A stretch of DNA of 16,170 nucleotides from an uncultured Lachnospiraceae bacterium. Lineage in GTDB: Bacteria > Bacillota_A > Clostridia > Lachnospirales > Lachnospiraceae. The notes under the pieces were generated by a model. It was not told the origin of the DNA, made no database searches, and saw only the letters and a program-made list of their open reading frames with translations. The stretch covers positions 1 to 16,170 of the forward strand of contig CAMWMM010000045.1 in the NCBI GenBank assembly GCA_947175285.1. The letters run 5' to 3'. The stretch's first letter is position 1; each line of letters opens with the position of its first letter. Shown piece after piece: positions 14,717 through 16,170 of the stretch. The translations under genes were made by a program, and so were the position numbers.

Positions 14717-14749
14717 GACAGCCGAAAGGAAGGTATGGGGGAATTTTGT

Positions 14750-15520
14750 ATGAAAAATCATTTTATAGAAATCAATAATCTGGTAAAGCATTATGGTGTG
14801 GGAAAAAACAAAGTAACCGCCGTAGACCATGTGAGTTTTTATGTTGAAAAAGGAGAGTTTATCGGTATTATGGGTGCGTCCGGCTCAGGAAAGACTACGA
14901 TTTTAAACATTCTTTCCACCATAGATACAGCTTCCGAGGGAACGATATTGTATGACGGGACGGACATATCGCATATGAGCGAAGATGAGTTGTCGGATTT
15001 CCGTCAGGAAAATCTGGGCTTTATTTTTCAGGACTATAATCTTTTGGATATTTTAAATATAGAAGAAAATATTATGCTGCCAATGTCGCTTTCCGGCGGA
15101 AATATTGTGGAAACAGCGCACCGTGTGAAAGAGATTGCAAAGACATTGCATATCACTGATATATTGGAGAGATTTCCGTATGAGGTATCAGGCGGACAAA
15201 AGCAGAGAGCGGCTTGTGCAAGGGCGTTAATCAATCATCCGAAACTGATTCTTGCGGATGAACCGACGGGGGCGCTGGATTCTAAATCTTCGGCAATGCT
15301 TTTAGAAACTTTGCAGGTAATGAACAAGGAGCTGGAGGCAACGATACTGATGGTGACGCATGATATGTATTCTGCAAGTTATTGTGAGAGGATTCTGTTT
15401 TTGCAGGATGGAAAGATATATTTTTCATGTGAGCGTGAGGGTGAGAAAAGAAGAGATTATATGAATCGTATTCTGGATATACAGTCCGAAATCGGAGAGG
15501 AGAGAGTCTATGCTGAATAA
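14750..15520 (+). CDS. BceA-like ABC transporter ATP-binding protein (antimicrobial peptide resistance type)
   Basis: The protein is 256 residues from ATG 14750 (GGGGGA 7 bases upstream). ATG 14735, with AAAGGA only 4 bases away, is an alternative adding five residues. It has all ATPase motifs: Walker A GASGSGKTT, Q-loop 'FIFQDYNLLDIL', signature 'VSGGQKQRAACARAL', Walker B 'LILADEPTGALD' and H-loop 'MVTHD'. The run 'VTAVDHVSFYVEKGEFIGIM' and the 'DYNLLD' block are typical of BceA/YtrE/MacB-like ATPases, which drive FtsX-type permeases that protect against bacitracin and lantibiotic-like peptides. It overlaps the permease gene by 11 bases. The peptide handled here is unknown. Confidence 0.93.
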   Translation: MKNHFIEINNLVKHYGVGKNKVTAVDHVSFYVEKGEFIGIMGASGSGKTTILNILSTIDTASEGTILYDGTDISHMSEDELSDFRQENLGFIFQDYNLLDILNIEENIMLPMSLSGGNIVETAHRVKEIAKTLHITDILERFPYEVSGGQKQRAACARALINHPKLILADEPTGALDSKSSAMLLETLQVMNKELEATILMVTHDMYSASYCERILFLQDGKIYFSCEREGEKRRDYMNRILDIQSEIGEERVYAE

Positions 15521-16170
15521 ACTTGCCCTGCGGAATGCGCGGAGATTGTGGAAAGACTATTTAACATATTTTCTGACATTATGTACAGTAGCGGCATTTA
15601 TGCTTGCTTTTCATTCGCTGCTTTTTTCAAAGGATATTTATGATATGGTACATTTTGGAAACAGCGGGGAAATATCTACAGCGGGAATTATGCTTATTAC
15701 ATTTATGGTAATATCTACAGTGCTGATTATGGTAATCGTTGCATGGCTGATAAATTATATGGCACATTTTATAATGGAAAAAAGAAGCAGGGAGTTTGCA
15801 GTTTATCTTTTGGTGGGGATGAAAAGAAAGCAAATCGCAAGTCTGTACATAAAAGAGAATTTGCTTTTGGGCATCGCATCGCTTTTAGCAGGAATGCTTT
15901 TAGGCGGAGTATTGCAGCAGGCACTTTTTTTCTTGTTTTATAAAAGTATTGGAAAACATTATAAAATAAATTTCGTTATTCCGATAGAAAGTGTTTTTCT
16001 GACAATGCTTTTGTACGGATTATGTTTATGTTTTGCGCTTATGAAAAACAGGGAAAAATTTTCCCATATGGAAATAATCCGGTTAATCAATATGGATAAA
16101 CAAAATGAAGCAGTCAATGAGAAAAAATGCGGCATTTTTCAGTGGCTTTTAGTGCTTTCTATCGGTAACA
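15510..16170 (+). CDS. BceB-like FtsX-family ABC permease, N-terminal part (runs off window)
   Basis: From ATG 15510, inside the end of the ATPase gene, the frame stays open to the window end (220 codons). The start 'MLNKLALRNARRLWKDYLTY' is the standard N-terminus of BceB-type permeases, followed by a first membrane segment ('FLTLCTVAAFMLAFHSLLF') and then the FtsX domain: 'VIVAWLINYMAHFIMEKRSR', 'EFAVYLLVGMKRKQIASLYI' and 'ENLLLGIASLLAGMLLGGVL'. Family members are about 600-700 residues with ten membrane segments and a large extracellular loop that reads the peptide; that loop lies beyond this window. GAGAGGAGAG provides the ribosome binding site. Confidence 0.92.
   Translation, partial: MLNKLALRNARRLWKDYLTYFLTLCTVAAFMLAFHSLLFSKDIYDMVHFGNSGEISTAGIMLITFMVISTVLIMVIVAWLINYMAHFIMEKRSREFAVYLLVGMKRKQIASLYIKENLLLGIASLLAGMLLGGVLQQALFFLFYKSIGKHYKINFVIPIESVFLTMLLYGLCLCFALMKNREKFSHMEIIRLINMDKQNEAVNEKKCGIFQWLLVLSIGN

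Noticed and set aside
14381..14830. Minus-strand ORF of 149 codons opposite the XRE and BceA genes
   Set aside because: It spans two well-supported plus-strand genes and has no recognisable domain.
15743..15943. Plus-strand ORF of 66 codons within the BceB-like gene
   Set aside because: The overlapping frame from 15510 carries the FtsX-family permease and stays open to the window end; this one is an out-of-frame reading.

Overview
The window looks like chromosome of a low-GC Gram-positive anaerobe of the class Clostridia, most likely Lachnospiraceae. The grounds are AT-rich intergenic DNA, strong AAGGAGG ribosome binding sites, TTGACA/TATAAT promoters, hairpin-plus-U-tract terminators, and close family resemblance of the proteins (WYL regulator, YjdF with its RNA motif, PTS EIIC of the PF13303 type, BceAB-like transporter). 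This placement is inference from recognition, not from a search. I see no phage, insertion sequence, tRNA, rRNA or CRISPR array.

Layout. Positions 1-1299: the 3' end of a WYL-domain regulator, an MmcQ/YjbR protein and a VOC/PhnB-like protein, closed by a terminator. 1422-2490: a serine hydrolase of the beta-lactamase fold with a terminator-like hairpin. 2453-3308 (minus): an AraC-family regulator broken by a one-base frameshift in a homopolymer run, divergent from an orphan membrane PTS EIIC (3467-4504). 4530-6164: a tiny leader ORF with an in-frame stop, then an ABC ATPase and its overlapping membrane partner. 6202-6453: a self-contained minigene with a perfect consensus promoter, a 34-codon ORF and an intrinsic terminator. 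6472-7186: a GNAT acetyltransferase followed by the deletion-ridden remains of a second, RimJ/RimL-like acetyltransferase. 7256-8122: a DUF4304 protein.

8172-10614: a promoter, a yjdF-type (azaaromatic) riboswitch and yjdF, then a membrane-anchored MBL-fold hydrolase, mazG and a YfcE-type phosphodiesterase, all closely spaced on the plus strand and possibly one unit. A LysR regulator (minus, 10604-11509) overlaps the end of yfcE tail to tail. It is divergent from a large chemoreceptor (11663-13729). Between them lies a near-ideal promoter and a perfect 11+1+11 palindrome centred about 65 bp upstream of the predicted chemoreceptor transcript start, where LysR proteins classically bind. 13934-16170: an XRE-type regulator with a membrane domain, a BceA-like ATPase and the start of its BceB-like FtsX-family permease, which runs off the window. 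This is probably a module for resistance to, or sensing of, antimicrobial peptides.

The strongest observations are the riboswitch with an exposed anti-Shine-Dalgarno element matching the yjdF ribosome binding site, the LysR-chemoreceptor operator, the isolated 34-codon minigene, the frameshifted AraC regulator, and the pair of near-identical terminators.
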